This document shows, in pieces, positions 31,383-40,989 of a stretch of 49,679 nucleotides of DNA. Position 1 is the first letter of the stretch, and every line of letters begins with the position of its first letter. The notes beneath the pieces are model-generated. The model had not been told where the DNA came from, made no database searches, and was given only the letters and a program-made list of their open reading frames with translations. The stretch is from CAYWKS01 sp964458935 (lineage in GTDB: Bacteria; Planctomycetota; Phycisphaerae; Phycisphaerales; Zrk34): positions 1 to 49,679 of the forward strand of contig CAYWKS010000019.1 of NCBI GenBank assembly GCA_964458935.1. The letters run 5' to 3'. The position numbers and the translations under genes are program-made.

Positions 31383-32921
31383 ATGCGTTTAGACGCCGGC
31401 CAGTACATGCGAATGGATCAGCGGATGAAGCTTTCGCCGCGGATGATCCAGTCCATGGAGATCCTGCAGTTGCCGGCCATGGCGCTGGAAGAGCGGATCG
31501 AGCAGGAGCTGGAGTCCAACCCCGTGCTGGAGCTGGTCGAGCCGCGGGCCCAGGCCGATAACGGCCGCAGCCGCGAGGACGAGGCCACCGGTTCCAACGG
31601 CAACCTCGCCGAGCAACCCCTGGTCGCCCACGACTCCGACGCCGGCCAGTCGACCAGCGACGATTTCGAGCGGCTCAACGACTTCGCGGCCAGCGAATCG
31701 GACACCTGGGAGTACAACACCAGCGAGTCCGCCGAATACCGCCCCCGCGCCCGCCGCGACGACGGCGAGCCGGACGCCAAGATGGAGGCGATGGCCAACA
31801 CCGCCGCCCGCGCCGCCCCGCTCACCGACCAGTTGCTCGACCAGTGGCGGTTCGTCGAGGTCGATCCCACCACCCACAAGGCCGGCGAACTGCTCATCAG
31901 CTTCATCGATGACGACGGGTACCTGCGGACCTCGATGGACGAGGTGATCCGCCAGGCGCCGTCGGACCTTCGCCGCGAGGACCTGCAGGCGGCGATCGGC
32001 CAGGTGCAGTGTCGGCTCGACCCGCCGGGCCTGGCCGCCCGCGACCTCCGCGAGTGCCTGCTGCTGCAGTTGGACAACCTCATCGACGCCGACGACCCCG
32101 ACGACGACCCCGACGCGCTGGCCCTGGCTCGCTCGCTCATCGCCGACCATCTCAAGGACATCGAGATGAATCGGCTCCCGAAGATCGCCGAGAAGACCGG
32201 CCGAACCGTCGACCAGGTCAAGGATGCGCTGGGCCGCATCCGCCGCCTCGACCCCCGACCCGGGCGTCGGCTCTCGCCCGATCGCCCGCAGACGATCATC
32301 CCCGACGTGATCATCGAGTACGACCCGATCCACGACCGCTACGTGGCGGCGCTTAACCGCGGCACCCAGCCGGGCCTGCGGATCAACCCCCGCTACCGCA
32401 AGCTGACCCAGGACCGCAGCCAGGACCGCAAGACCCGCGACTTCGTCGCGCGGAGCATGTCCAACGCCCGCTGGCTGATCGATTCGATCGAGCAACGCCG
32501 CAACACGCTGCTGCGGGTCGTCAACGCCGTGCTCGATGTGCAGCGCGACTTCCTCGACCACGGCGAACAGCACCTGCGGCCGCTGCCCATGATCCAGGTC
32601 GCCGACCAGTTGGGCATCCACGTCGGCACCGTCAGCCGCGCCGTCAGCGAGAAGTACGTCCAGACCCCGCGCGGCATCTACCCCCTGCGGATGTTCTTCT
32701 CCGGCGGCACCGAGTCCGACTCCGGCCAGGAGATGAGCTGGACCGCCGTCCAGCACAAGGTCAAGGAGCTGATCGACGGCGAGGACAAGTCCGACCCGCT
32801 GAACGACGACCAGCTCGTTGAAAAGCTCAAGGAGCAGGGCATCGAGCTCGCCCGCCGCACCGTCGCCAAGTACCGCGGCCAGTTGAACATCCCCCCGGCG
32901 CGCCGCCGCAAAGAGTATTGA
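31383..32921 (+). CDS. rpoN: RNA polymerase sigma-54 factor
   Basis: This is a 512-residue sigma-54. Region I is MKLSPRMIQSMEILQLPAMA, which contacts enhancer-binding activators. An acidic stretch (about 60-130) is the variable region II. The core-binding domain follows, then the helix-turn-helix HVGTVSRAVSEKYVQTPRGI that reads the -12 element, and the RpoN box ARRTVAKYR (490-498) that reads the -24 element. The start is Met 31383, because an earlier in-frame start gives an unlike extension. The AGGAGG at about 31347 is too far away to serve it. The conserved order rpoN after recR is not universal. Confidence 0.95.
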   Translation: MRLDAGQYMRMDQRMKLSPRMIQSMEILQLPAMALEERIEQELESNPVLELVEPRAQADNGRSREDEATGSNGNLAEQPLVAHDSDAGQSTSDDFERLNDFAASESDTWEYNTSESAEYRPRARRDDGEPDAKMEAMANTAARAAPLTDQLLDQWRFVEVDPTTHKAGELLISFIDDDGYLRTSMDEVIRQAPSDLRREDLQAAIGQVQCRLDPPGLAARDLRECLLLQLDNLIDADDPDDDPDALALARSLIADHLKDIEMNRLPKIAEKTGRTVDQVKDALGRIRRLDPRPGRRLSPDRPQTIIPDVIIEYDPIHDRYVAALNRGTQPGLRINPRYRKLTQDRSQDRKTRDFVARSMSNARWLIDSIEQRRNTLLRVVNAVLDVQRDFLDHGEQHLRPLPMIQVADQLGIHVGTVSRAVSEKYVQTPRGIYPLRMFFSGGTESDSGQEMSWTAVQHKVKELIDGEDKSDPLNDDQLVEKLKEQGIELARRTVAKYRGQLNIPPARRRKEY

Positions 32922-33498
32922 CCTCGCCTTCCCGCCCGGTGAACCGGCGGGGCCGGGGCGGATATCACGTCAGTTGACTGCGATACCCCGATGCAGCTAC
33001 ATTGTTTACATTCCAATAGTTCGGCGCGCCCGGAGGCATTCACGACGTTCACGGGCGGCGCCGTGCGGAAATGTAAATTGCGGCACGCAGGGGCCCTGGC
33101 AGGCTTGGCGTGAACCGTTGCATCCCACTGGGACCGTCCTTCGGGGCGGGATAGATTGAACGGATCAACCCAAGGTTGGAAAGACCGCTCCCATGAGCGC
33201 TCGCCTGAAGAAAACAGCGTCTTGGAAGACGGACCCCGCGCCCGGCCACGCGCCGCCCGGGGACCGATGTGCCCTTCGTCTCGGCCGCCGCGCCGATCGA
33301 ATGCGCCAACGCGCCTGATTCGCGGTTGTCCCGTCTCAATCTGCGTGACCGCCCGGTGTCGTGATGCATCGGCTCGCTTCGCGCCGATGGGTCGGCTTCG
33401 GACCCCTGGCCGTTTCTCGCCCACAGGGCGGGCCGCGCCGGTTCGCTGGGGTTGGGCCCCAGCCACGCCGCCTCGGTCGTACACAGGGGTTCGCTCCG
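32922..33498. other. Long upstream region of rny
   Basis: This is 577 bases without a supported gene. It carries a promoter (32974-33003) and a small hairpin CGTCTT-GG-AAGACG (33218-33231). If transcription starts near 33010 the rny leader is about 490 bases, long enough for a structured RNA. No known RNA family (RNase P, tmRNA, 6S) was recognised. Confidence 0.5.
32974..33003 (+). promoter_or_regulatory. Promoter-like boxes upstream of rny
   Basis: TTGACT (32974-32979) and TACATT (32998-33003) are separated by 18 bases, matching sigma-70 spacing. This AT-richer patch stands out in a GC-rich region. Confidence 0.5.
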
Positions 33499-35121
33499 AT
33501 GCACCTGCCCATTGATCCCACCTGCCTCGCCACCGGGGCGTGGCTCACCCTCGCCCAGATGTCCACGGGCCTGGCCGTCGGCCTCATCATCGCGGCGTTC
33601 GTCGTCGGCGCCGTCGGGGCGGTGCTCGCCCTGCGCATGATGGGCGGCCAGACGATCAGCCGCGCCAAGCAGGAAGCCGACCGCCTCATCGCCTCGGCCC
33701 GGAGCGAGGCCGAGACCCAGCGCAAGCAGATCGAACTCGAAGCCCAGAAGGAGCAGATCGCGCTCCGCGAGGAGTTCGATAAGCAGTCCAACGAGGTCCG
33801 CAACGAGCTGAAGGAAACCGAGCGCCGGCTCACCAAGCGCGAGGACAACCTCGACCGCAAGCTCGACGTGCTCAGCACCAAGGAGAAGAACCTCGAACAG
33901 CAGGAGCAGCAGCTCCAGGAGGAGAAGGACAAGATCGCCGGCAAGCAGGAGCAGCTCGACCAGCTCGTCGAGGAGCAGCGGAACAGGCTGTTGCAGATCA
34001 CCAACCTCTCGGCCGACGAGGCCCGCCGGATCGTGCTCGCGCAGATCGAGACCGAGGTCCAGCACGAGGCCGGCCAGATCGTCCAGCGCGAGATGAACAA
34101 GGCCGAGGAAGAGGCCCGCGAGAACTCGCTCAAGATCACGCTGCAGGCGATCCAGCGTTTCGCCGCCGAGCACACCTCCAACTCCACGGTCTCGAGCGTG
34201 GAGATCCCCTCGGACGACATGAAGGGGCGGGTGATCGGCCGCGAAGGACGCAACATCCGCGCCTTCGAGCAGGCGACCGGCGTGGACGTGATCGTCGATG
34301 ACACGCCCGGCGTGGTCGTGGTCTCCTGCTTCGACCCCATCCGCCGCGCCGTCGCCGCCGAGAGCCTCCAGAAGCTCATCGACGACGGCCGCATCCACCC
34401 CACCCGCATCGAAGAGGTCGTCGAATCCACACGCAAGGAGATCGCCGAGCGCGTCGTCAAGTACGGCAAGGACGCCTGCATCGAAGCCAGCGTTCAGGGC
34501 GTCCACCCCAAGATCGCCGAGATGATGGGCCGGCTCTATTACCGCACCAGCTACGGGCAGAACATCCTCCGCCACTCCATCGAGACCGCCTACCTCTGCC
34601 AGGTCATCGCCGACGAGCTGGGGCTCGACGGCCAGATCGCCCGACGCGCCGGGTTCCTCCACGACATCGGCAAGGCCATGGACCACGAGGTCGAGGGCGG
34701 ACACCCCCAGATCGGCATGGACTTCTGCAAGAAGCTCAACGAGTCGCCGGAGGTGCTCAACGCCATCGGCGGCCACCACGGCGACATCGACTCGACCAGC
34801 CCCTACACCCCCATCGTCATGGCCGCCGACGCGATCAGCGGCGCACGCCCCGGCGCGCGGCGAGAGACCCTCGAACGCTACGTCAAACGGCTCCAGCAGC
34901 TCGAAGAGATCGCCACCGGCTTCGACGGCGTCCGCGAGGCCTACGCCATCCAGGCCGGCCGTGAGGTCCGCGTCATCTGCGACGCCAAGCGGCTCGACGA
35001 CAACGCCAGCGCCAAGGTCGCCCGCGACATCGCCAACCGCGTCGAAGAAGAAATGACCTACCCCGGCGAGGTCCGCGTCACCGTCCTCCGCGAAGTCCGC
35101 AGCGTCGAGTACGCCCGCTGA
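33499..35121 (+). CDS. rny: Ribonuclease Y
   Basis: This is a 540-residue membrane-anchored endoribonuclease that starts mRNA decay. It has an N-terminal membrane helix (STGLAVGLIIAAFVVGAVGA, about 22-41) and a long coiled coil (about 50-200). A KH domain with KGRVIGREGRNIRAFEQATG (about 225-290) and an HD domain with HDIGKAMDHEVEGGH (about 390) follow. The length is normal. The start Met 33499 has AGGGG eight bases upstream; Met 33559 (MSTGLAVG) is an alternative. It ends before a bidirectional hairpin. Confidence 0.95.
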   Translation: MHLPIDPTCLATGAWLTLAQMSTGLAVGLIIAAFVVGAVGAVLALRMMGGQTISRAKQEADRLIASARSEAETQRKQIELEAQKEQIALREEFDKQSNEVRNELKETERRLTKREDNLDRKLDVLSTKEKNLEQQEQQLQEEKDKIAGKQEQLDQLVEEQRNRLLQITNLSADEARRIVLAQIETEVQHEAGQIVQREMNKAEEEARENSLKITLQAIQRFAAEHTSNSTVSSVEIPSDDMKGRVIGREGRNIRAFEQATGVDVIVDDTPGVVVVSCFDPIRRAVAAESLQKLIDDGRIHPTRIEEVVESTRKEIAERVVKYGKDACIEASVQGVHPKIAEMMGRLYYRTSYGQNILRHSIETAYLCQVIADELGLDGQIARRAGFLHDIGKAMDHEVEGGHPQIGMDFCKKLNESPEVLNAIGGHHGDIDSTSPYTPIVMAADAISGARPGARRETLERYVKRLQQLEEIATGFDGVREAYAIQAGREVRVICDAKRLDDNASAKVARDIANRVEEEMTYPGEVRVTVLREVRSVEYAR

Positions 35122-35159
35122 CGCCCGTGCCCCCGCCCCGACCCGTCGCCCCATCAACA

Positions 35160-35196
35160 AGCCCCACCAGGATTCCCAGCGAACCCGGGTGGGGCT
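35160..35196. terminator. Bidirectional hairpin between rny and the next gene
   Basis: AGCCCCACC (35160-35168) pairs with GGTGGGGCT (35188-35196), nine base pairs, with a 19-base loop. It stands between convergent genes. No T-run follows, so it may act as a stability or Rho-independent-like element rather than a strong terminator. Confidence 0.5.
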
Positions 35197-35255
35197 ATCC
35201 GTCGTGCTCGTGCGGCTCATGCAGCGCTGGCGCCCCTGCGGCCGCCGTCACCGCG

Positions 35256-36833
35256 TCATCCCTCATTGGGTTGCAGCGCCGAAACCTCGTTCATGTTCAG
35301 CCGCACCCGGTCGGCCTGCTGCACGCGGCGACCGCCCTGCAGCACCGCCTCGAAGGCAACCGGGCACCCCGACTCGATCAGCTCCGCCACGGCGCGGCCT
35401 TCCTTGAGATACCTGGCGATGTGGCGGTTCAGCGTGAGCCGGACCGTCGGCACGCTCGGCAGCGCACCGGAGAAGATGCGGTCCTCGTTGAACGACACCG
35501 TCAGCCGCACGTCGCCGCCCTCGCCGCCGCGGTCGATCTCGAACGGCTCGAGGCCAAGGCGGCGATGCGCCGTCACCAGCAGGGGATCGATCGTGACCGT
35601 CTCGCCCGCCGCGCGGATGTCCAGCTCCAGGTAAGGCGGCGACGAGTCGGGGATGATCGTGTCCGACGTGTGGTACAGGTGTTTGAACCACAGCAGGGTC
35701 GCGCTCAACCGCGGCGACGTGCCGTACACGATATTGTAGATCTGCTTGTCGAAGCCCGAGAGCCGCTGGAAGCGGCCGATCTGGCCCGGCCGCGTCACCG
35801 TCTTGCCCGCCGGCACGCCCTGCTCCGCGGCCACGTAAATCGCCGTGTTCGCCAGCTTCCTCATCGCCTCGAGCGGCACGTCGTAACGACCGCTGTAGTA
35901 GGCCCGGACCATCATCTCGATGTCATAAGAAGCGTGGCCCTTGTCTTCGATGTGGTCGTCGTCGAGGATGTATAGCCACTTCACCACATCGTGGCCGTCT
36001 TTCTTATAGTCCACGAGGTTCTCGACGAACCAGTCGATCGCGGTCTGCACGATCGCGTCGTACGCCTCGGCCTTCGCCTCGTTGCCGAGCACCTCGTGGC
36101 AGATCGCGAGGTTCTGAAAGGCGCGGCAGAACATGCTCTGCTGGTTCCAGGGCGTCGGCCGGCCGCCGTTGCGGAAGTGCTTCTGCCACTGCGGGTGCGT
36201 CGGGTTGTGAAGCCGCCGCGTCTGCGGGTCCACGAAGTACGGCAGGACAAAGCTCTGCATCGTCTTCTCCAGCTCGCGCACGTAAGTCCGGGCCCGCTCG
36301 AGATACGTCGCCCCGTAGCCGTGCGGGTCGCCCACGTTCACCGGGGCATGCCAGAGCGTCCGGTTCATCAGGATCAACCGGGCGCAGTTCGCGATGTGCC
36401 CGATCACGTCCCCGTTCTCGGAGGTGGCGTTCTTCGCCCGGTCCGATCCGACGGGCTGATTGGGCCAGACCAGCGCCCGATCGCCCGTCCACAGCACCCG
36501 GCCGGTTTGCGGGTCGTTCCGCGCCGCGAGCATCGCGTCGGCGAACGTGATCATCTTGTCGAGGAATTCCACGTCGTTGCTGATCTCGATCAGCTTGCCC
36601 AGTTGCTTCATCTTCGCACCGGTCGGCCCGTAGGCGTACTCGTTGCCGATGTTGTTCTCGCCGGGGGTCCAGTCCTGCATCTTGAGCTTGAAGCGATCGA
36701 GCTCGCCCTGCGTGACCTCGCCATAGAGGTTGTCCAACTCCGCCCGCGCCGCGGTCGGCGTCAGGACCACGCACGCAACCAGGAGCATCAACAAACAGCT
36801 CGCCGCTTTCCTGCAAGTCATGGCAATTCCCAT
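35256..36833 (-). CDS. Secreted all-helical protein, possibly polysaccharide-active
   Basis: This is a 525-residue exported protein with a signal peptide ending TAARAELDN. The body is rich in helices with Trp, Tyr and His residues. It includes NQQSMFCRAFQNLAICHEVL and EDKGHASYDIEMMVRAYYSG, the layout of an alpha/alpha-toroid as found in polysaccharide lyases and glycuronyl hydrolases. The C-terminal 100 residues are beta-rich. I cannot assign a specific family. The start could be Met 36833 or Met 36821, neither with a clear Shine-Dalgarno sequence. It lies 159 bases after the heme-protein gene and may have its own promoter or be the last gene of that operon. Confidence 0.6.
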   Translation of the reverse strand: MGIAMTCRKAASCLLMLLVACVVLTPTAARAELDNLYGEVTQGELDRFKLKMQDWTPGENNIGNEYAYGPTGAKMKQLGKLIEISNDVEFLDKMITFADAMLAARNDPQTGRVLWTGDRALVWPNQPVGSDRAKNATSENGDVIGHIANCARLILMNRTLWHAPVNVGDPHGYGATYLERARTYVRELEKTMQSFVLPYFVDPQTRRLHNPTHPQWQKHFRNGGRPTPWNQQSMFCRAFQNLAICHEVLGNEAKAEAYDAIVQTAIDWFVENLVDYKKDGHDVVKWLYILDDDHIEDKGHASYDIEMMVRAYYSGRYDVPLEAMRKLANTAIYVAAEQGVPAGKTVTRPGQIGRFQRLSGFDKQIYNIVYGTSPRLSATLLWFKHLYHTSDTIIPDSSPPYLELDIRAAGETVTIDPLLVTAHRRLGLEPFEIDRGGEGGDVRLTVSFNEDRIFSGALPSVPTVRLTLNRHIARYLKEGRAVAELIESGCPVAFEAVLQGGRRVQQADRVRLNMNEVSALQPNEG

Positions 36834-36992
36834 CAGATATGCACGTGACGCGACAGAGCGCGGGCCGCGACCCGCACCCGACCGCTTCATCCGCGCCGAG
36901 ACCACCTCCGCGACGGAACGCGTCCATGCTAGCACGTTGATATCGCCAGAACCACGGCCCGCCGGGGCGGCCGCGGAGCACGCGGGGGCCGG

Positions 36993-37544
36993 TCACCCGC
37001 GCCGCAGCGCGAACGCCTCGCGAAGCCGCTCGAACTGCTCGACCTTGTCCGGCTTGGGCTCGGTCCCGCCGAACGTCAGAAAGACCTTGAACGCCGCCCG
37101 GCCGTCCGTGTCGAAGAACTGGAAGCTCAGGGTCGGCACGCCGTCCATGTGGCCCGGCTTGCGGACCGCGAAGATCGCCGCGATCCGCCCGGCGCGGATG
37201 TGCATGTCCAGCGACTTGGTCTGGACGTTGAAGTAGTCCTTCCAGTGGCTGAAGTTGCCGAACTGCCCGAACGCTTCGATCGTCGTCGTGCCGTTGGTCA
37301 CGATCACGTGCACGTTGCCCAGCTCCTCGAAGCGGCGGAGCACCTGCTCCCACTGCGTCGCGTCGAGTTCGCACACCTGCTCCTCGGGCAGGCTGCGCAC
37401 CACCAGCAGCTCCGGCACGTCCAGCTCACGCGCCAGCACCACGGTCATCTGGCTGGTGTTGTTCAGGTACGCCTCGCGGATCCGCTCACGCAACGCGTCG
37501 GTCAGCTCAGGGCTCGGCACATGCTCGGTGGTCGGGTGGCTCAT
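36993..37544 (-). CDS. hutX: ChuX/HutX-family heme-binding protein
   Basis: This is a 183-residue cytoplasmic protein. Residues 75-165 follow the ChuX/HutX fold closely: VIVTNGTTTIEAFGQFGNFS, then FNVQTKSLDMHIRAGRIAAI, then LSFQFFDTDGRAAFKVFLTF. The His of DMHIR lies at a position used in heme or substrate contact in related proteins. Members bind or traffic heme after import. AGGAG lies eight bases before ATG 37544. It overlaps the upstream transporter gene by 38 bases, so they are likely coupled. A dedicated heme importer is the natural inference. Confidence 0.82.
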   Translation of the reverse strand: MSHPTTEHVPSPELTDALRERIREAYLNNTSQMTVVLARELDVPELLVVRSLPEEQVCELDATQWEQVLRRFEELGNVHVIVTNGTTTIEAFGQFGNFSHWKDYFNVQTKSLDMHIRAGRIAAIFAVRKPGHMDGVPTLSFQFFDTDGRAAFKVFLTFGGTEPKPDKVEQFERLREAFALRRG

Positions 37545-38796
37545 GGGTTGACTCCTCTTGGGGGGTTGAACGATCAACGCAGACTTCGCCGGGCGTCGAC
37601 TCCGCGAGCCGGCCGGCCCAATGATGAAATTGCGGGGCGAACAGGGCGCGGACCGTCATCCGCGGCCTCAGCACCGGCGTCAGCGGGCCACGCCAGCCCT
37701 CGCTCGTACGCAGCGCCTTCACGTCGGACATCAGACGCCGTCGCGCCGCCGGCAACGCTCGCAAACTGCTCGACAGCGGCAGCAGCACCGCCGGGCTCAC
37801 CCCCCACCGACGCAGCACACGAACCAGCTCCACCGGCCTCAGCGTCGCCAGGATCATCGCCGCCGAGATCGTCAGCGGCATGAACCGCAGCACCACCGTC
37901 CGAACCAGATCGACCAGCCGGCCGGCGTCCTGGTGCCACACGTAGCTCGCCAGCGCATACGCCCCGTATGCCCACGCCAGCCCCACCAGCGCATATGCCA
38001 AGCCCCGACGCAGACCCGTCGCCCACCCGATCAGCATGTACAAACCCGCCAGGCCGCCCAGCCACCACCACGCGTCGTAGACCATCGGCAGCACGCATCC
38101 CGCCAGGGCCAGGCCCAGCACGGCGGTCGGCCCCACACCCCGCGGGCGCCGCGAGCCGGCCCCGACGCGGACCGGCGTTACCGTCGGCCCCGGCATCGCG
38201 ATCGCCGCGCCCGCCGGCACCCGGTACCGCCAGCCGATCCACACCCCGACCCCCACCCCCACGATCCGCAACGGCCACTCCAGAAAGTAGAACAGCCAGA
38301 GCAGCGGCTCGTCCCCGCCGCCCGTCCCGAAATAGATGTGCAGCGGCCGACCCGCCCCCACCAACAGCTCGTACACCACCGCAGCCCCCAGCACCGCACC
38401 CAGCCGCCGCACGCCCGCCCGGTGAACCAACGCCCCCGTGAGCGCGCCCGCCACCGCCGCCGCCGTGACCACGATCGGCAGGTAGACAATCCCCGTTTGT
38501 AGCAGCAGCACCAGCCCGTACACCGGCCCGAGCAGCGCCAACTGTCGCCACCGCCGACCCCGACCCATCAGCATCGCGATCACCGACCCGTCGAGGATCG
38601 CCTTGGGCGCACACTGCAACAGCGAGTTGTACCCCGTCAGCGCCGTCTGCACGAGGATGATCGCCGTCCCCAGCACCAGCAGCATCGTCACCGCCACGCC
38701 CACCCGCGCCAGCTCCGGCCAGGTGAACCGTACGCCGGTCGCCCGCTCCCCCGCGGGAGGCCACGCCGCCGATCTTGCTGTGCCTTGCCGCGTCAT
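37507..38796 (-). CDS. ECF-type transporter membrane protein (T-like, possible S-T fusion)
   Basis: This is a 429-residue polytopic protein. The C-terminal half (about 230-410) resembles the energy-coupling T component: several helices, then the cytoplasmic coupling region with LRALPAARRRLMSDVKALRT, similar to the 'R-x-x-A-x-R-A-R-G' coupling helices of EcfT/CbiQ. The N-terminal half has six or so helices (from LARVGVAVTMLLVLGTAIIL) and looks like a substrate-binding S component, so the protein may be an S-T fusion. No EcfA ATPase is in the window. The neighbouring heme-binding gene suggests a tetrapyrrole substrate. The start Met 38796 is chosen; Met 38832 is possible. Confidence 0.65.
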   Translation of the reverse strand: MTRQGTARSAAWPPAGERATGVRFTWPELARVGVAVTMLLVLGTAIILVQTALTGYNSLLQCAPKAILDGSVIAMLMGRGRRWRQLALLGPVYGLVLLLQTGIVYLPIVVTAAAVAGALTGALVHRAGVRRLGAVLGAAVVYELLVGAGRPLHIYFGTGGGDEPLLWLFYFLEWPLRIVGVGVGVWIGWRYRVPAGAAIAMPGPTVTPVRVGAGSRRPRGVGPTAVLGLALAGCVLPMVYDAWWWLGGLAGLYMLIGWATGLRRGLAYALVGLAWAYGAYALASYVWHQDAGRLVDLVRTVVLRFMPLTISAAMILATLRPVELVRVLRRWGVSPAVLLPLSSSLRALPAARRRLMSDVKALRTSEGWRGPLTPVLRPRMTVRALFAPQFHHWAGRLAESTPGEVCVDRSTPQEESTHEPPDHRACAEP

Positions 38797-38845
38797 GCGT
38801 GTCGATGGCTCCGGGGCCGCCGGGGCGGCCACGCGTCTTGTCCGT

Positions 38846-39631
38846 TCAGAACTTCACGCCCTGGTGGCCGGGCGCCAGGTCTTCGTTGGTCGTCTGCTCA
38901 TCCCGGAACTCGACCTCGAGATCGCGATTGATCACGTTGATCCCACCGCCGTGCGGGCCCCGCACCGATCCGTCGGACGCCCGGTCGACCAGGTCGCGGA
39001 CGTACACGCTGCGGCGGATCGCGGCGTTCATCGCCATCTGCATCGGGTCGTCGGTCGGCTTGGGCGCCAGCGGCCGATATTGCCGGCCATCCAGGAACCC
39101 GAACGCCTCCCGGAAGTACCCGCCCTCCGAATCGACCACCCCGTTGGGCTGATTCGCCGACGCCGGACGGTAGTCCATCGCCAGCGACACCGCGGCATTG
39201 TTGGGCTCCCGGGGCCAACCCACCTCCGACGCCGGGCACGCAAACACGTCCCACGACCCGCTCAGCTCCTCCTCCAGCGCGTGCGGCATGGAGCGGGGCC
39301 AAAGCGCTTCGTCGAACGGATCGTTCTCCGCGTCCGCCACCGACGGGTCCCCGAACGCATTGTTGTGCATCGGCGACTCGACGTACGGCACACGCTGCTT
39401 GTTCGCGGTGATGTACGCCCACAACGCCGTCGACAGTTGACGCTGGTTCGATGCGCACGCCACCTTCCGCGCCAGCGATCGCGCCTCGCCCAGCGTCGGG
39501 ATCAGCAGGCCCACCAGGACCCCGATGATCGTCACGACCACCAGCAACTCGACCAGCGTAAAGGCGCCAGACGCCGTGGCCCGGCGGGCCACGACGCGAC
39601 GCGATCCGTGATGCAAGCCCGCCCGGATCAT
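38846..39631 (-). CDS. Pseudopilin-like protein with prepilin leader
   Basis: This is a 261-residue protein. The leader ATASGAFTLVELLVVVTIIG is a prepilin signal, with Ala before the Phe in place of the usual Gly, and Glu5 present. After the helix, GEARSLARKVACASNQRQLS is the typical planctomycete DUF1559-like pseudopilin continuation, and GPHGGGINVINRDLEVEF near the end resembles the H-x-n-DG region. Proteins of this kind are abundant in planctomycetes; here the gene overlaps the PEP-CTERM gene (ATGA) and precedes the transporter gene. It does not belong to the gsp cluster. Confidence 0.8.
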   Translation of the reverse strand: MIRAGLHHGSRRVVARRATASGAFTLVELLVVVTIIGVLVGLLIPTLGEARSLARKVACASNQRQLSTALWAYITANKQRVPYVESPMHNNAFGDPSVADAENDPFDEALWPRSMPHALEEELSGSWDVFACPASEVGWPREPNNAAVSLAMDYRPASANQPNGVVDSEGGYFREAFGFLDGRQYRPLAPKPTDDPMQMAMNAAIRRSVYVRDLVDRASDGSVRGPHGGGINVINRDLEVEFRDEQTTNEDLAPGHQGVKF

Positions 39632-40875
39632 GACCGACGCTCGCCCCGACGCCGCAGAACCAGCCCGCCCAGCACCGCCGCCGCCAACGCGGCCGACGAC
39701 GGCTCGGGGATCAGCCGCTGCGCCACCACCACCGCGTCGTACGACACCGTGTCGCCGAACACCGGGTCGCCGCTGTTGTTCACACCGAACCCCGCCGACT
39801 CCAGGAACACGATCTGGTCGGCCTGCGGATCGGCGATCGACGCCAGGAAGTCGAGGTACCCGCCGATATCACCGCCGAAATCGCTCAACGCCTCGCCTTC
39901 GCCGTTGAACGGATCGCCCGATGGGCCGTCGCCTATCGTCGCCGTACCGGGGCCTGTCGCGCTGTTGACCACGTCCCCCACCGACGCCGCGGCCACCTCG
40001 GGCCACAGCGTTGTGCCCAGCCCCTCCCCGCTCATCGTCGGGAACAGGCCCGTCGTCGCGTCACGCTCCACCACGAAACCGCGGAACTCGCCGAGGAACT
40101 GGAACGTGCCGACCTGCGGCGTGCTGGTGTTGCCCGAGATCGAGTCATTCCAGATCTCGTAGCCCAGGCCGTCAACACGATACACGCCATCGAGCGTGCC
40201 GCTGGTGCCCGTCTCCGCGGTCAGGGCACCGGTCCGGTCGTCGGTCGTGGGATTGATCGCCGCACCCGGCGTCGCCGTCGTCCCCGCAAACGAGCCCGGC
40301 GTCCCCGCCAGGTGGTTCACCGTCACGCCGAAGTCTTCCGACAGGTTCGCGCCGCCGGCGTTGGTCCCCGTCGCGTCGAAGTTGTTCAGCCCGACCGTGC
40401 CCGCGTCCATGTCCACGGACAGGTCGATGAAGCTGGCCGGGCCGCCGATCGTGGTCGGCTCGACGAAGCCGCCCGAACCGTTGGGTACCGCCTCAACGCT
40501 CCGCTGGCCGTTGCCGCCGTCCCCATCCAGGTCCAACCGCGGACCGCCCAGGAACTCGACGCCCATGAGCGGCACGTCGCCCTGCCCGAAGTTGATCGAA
40601 CCCCGCCGATAGAGGAAGCTCAACGCCCCGAACTGGTTCGGGCTGAACATCGGCGCGCCGTTACCCTCCCACGTCGCATCCGCTCCGACATCGGACGTCC
40701 CGCCCAGGCGATCGCCGTCCTGAAAAGTGCCCGGGAACGGTGCCGATCCGAAGACCGGACGCCCGACGCCCGGATACTTGCCGGCATCGACGCCGGTCAT
40801 GAGTTCGTAGACCTCGCCCTGCGCAACGGCGGTGAGCATCGCCGCGGCGCTCAACGTCAGAACCATCTCTCGCAT
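39628..40875 (-). CDS. PEP-CTERM exported protein
   Basis: This is a 415-residue exported protein. It has a signal peptide (MREMVLTLSAAAMLTAVAQG), a Gly/Asp-rich beta body and a PEP-CTERM tag: IPEPSSAALAAAVLGGLVL, then an RRRGERR basic end. No known domain was recognised. A GTG at 40881 is an alternative start, since AAGGAG lies five bases before it (and eleven before the ATG). It is the first gene of the operon with the pseudopilin, transporter and heme-binding genes. Its abundance at the surface and its position suggest a capture protein, but this is inference. Confidence 0.78.
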   Translation of the reverse strand: MREMVLTLSAAAMLTAVAQGEVYELMTGVDAGKYPGVGRPVFGSAPFPGTFQDGDRLGGTSDVGADATWEGNGAPMFSPNQFGALSFLYRRGSINFGQGDVPLMGVEFLGGPRLDLDGDGGNGQRSVEAVPNGSGGFVEPTTIGGPASFIDLSVDMDAGTVGLNNFDATGTNAGGANLSEDFGVTVNHLAGTPGSFAGTTATPGAAINPTTDDRTGALTAETGTSGTLDGVYRVDGLGYEIWNDSISGNTSTPQVGTFQFLGEFRGFVVERDATTGLFPTMSGEGLGTTLWPEVAAASVGDVVNSATGPGTATIGDGPSGDPFNGEGEALSDFGGDIGGYLDFLASIADPQADQIVFLESAGFGVNNSGDPVFGDTVSYDAVVVAQRLIPEPSSAALAAAVLGGLVLRRRGERRS

Positions 40876-40961
40876 CTTCACGATAACTCCTTGCAATGAC
40901 GGGCGACGCGGCCAGTGGGACCGGCCGCCGCCCAGGGGTTGAAACATAAGCACTGAGCGAC

Positions 40962-40976
40962 TGAGACTCAGTCTCA
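40962..40976. promoter_or_regulatory. Fur-like palindrome TGAGACT-C-AGTCTCA
   Basis: This is a perfect 15-base palindrome with 7-1-7 geometry, the layout of Fur boxes (TGATAAT-n-ATTATCA). TGAGACT retains TGA-n-A-n-T. It lies just downstream of the -10 element, where a repressor would block initiation. A second copy of the half-site (AGTCTCA, 41033-41039, inside AAATCAGTCTCAGATTT) lies upstream of the -35 element. Confidence 0.65.
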
Positions 40977-40989
40977 TTACTTCGCCTTC

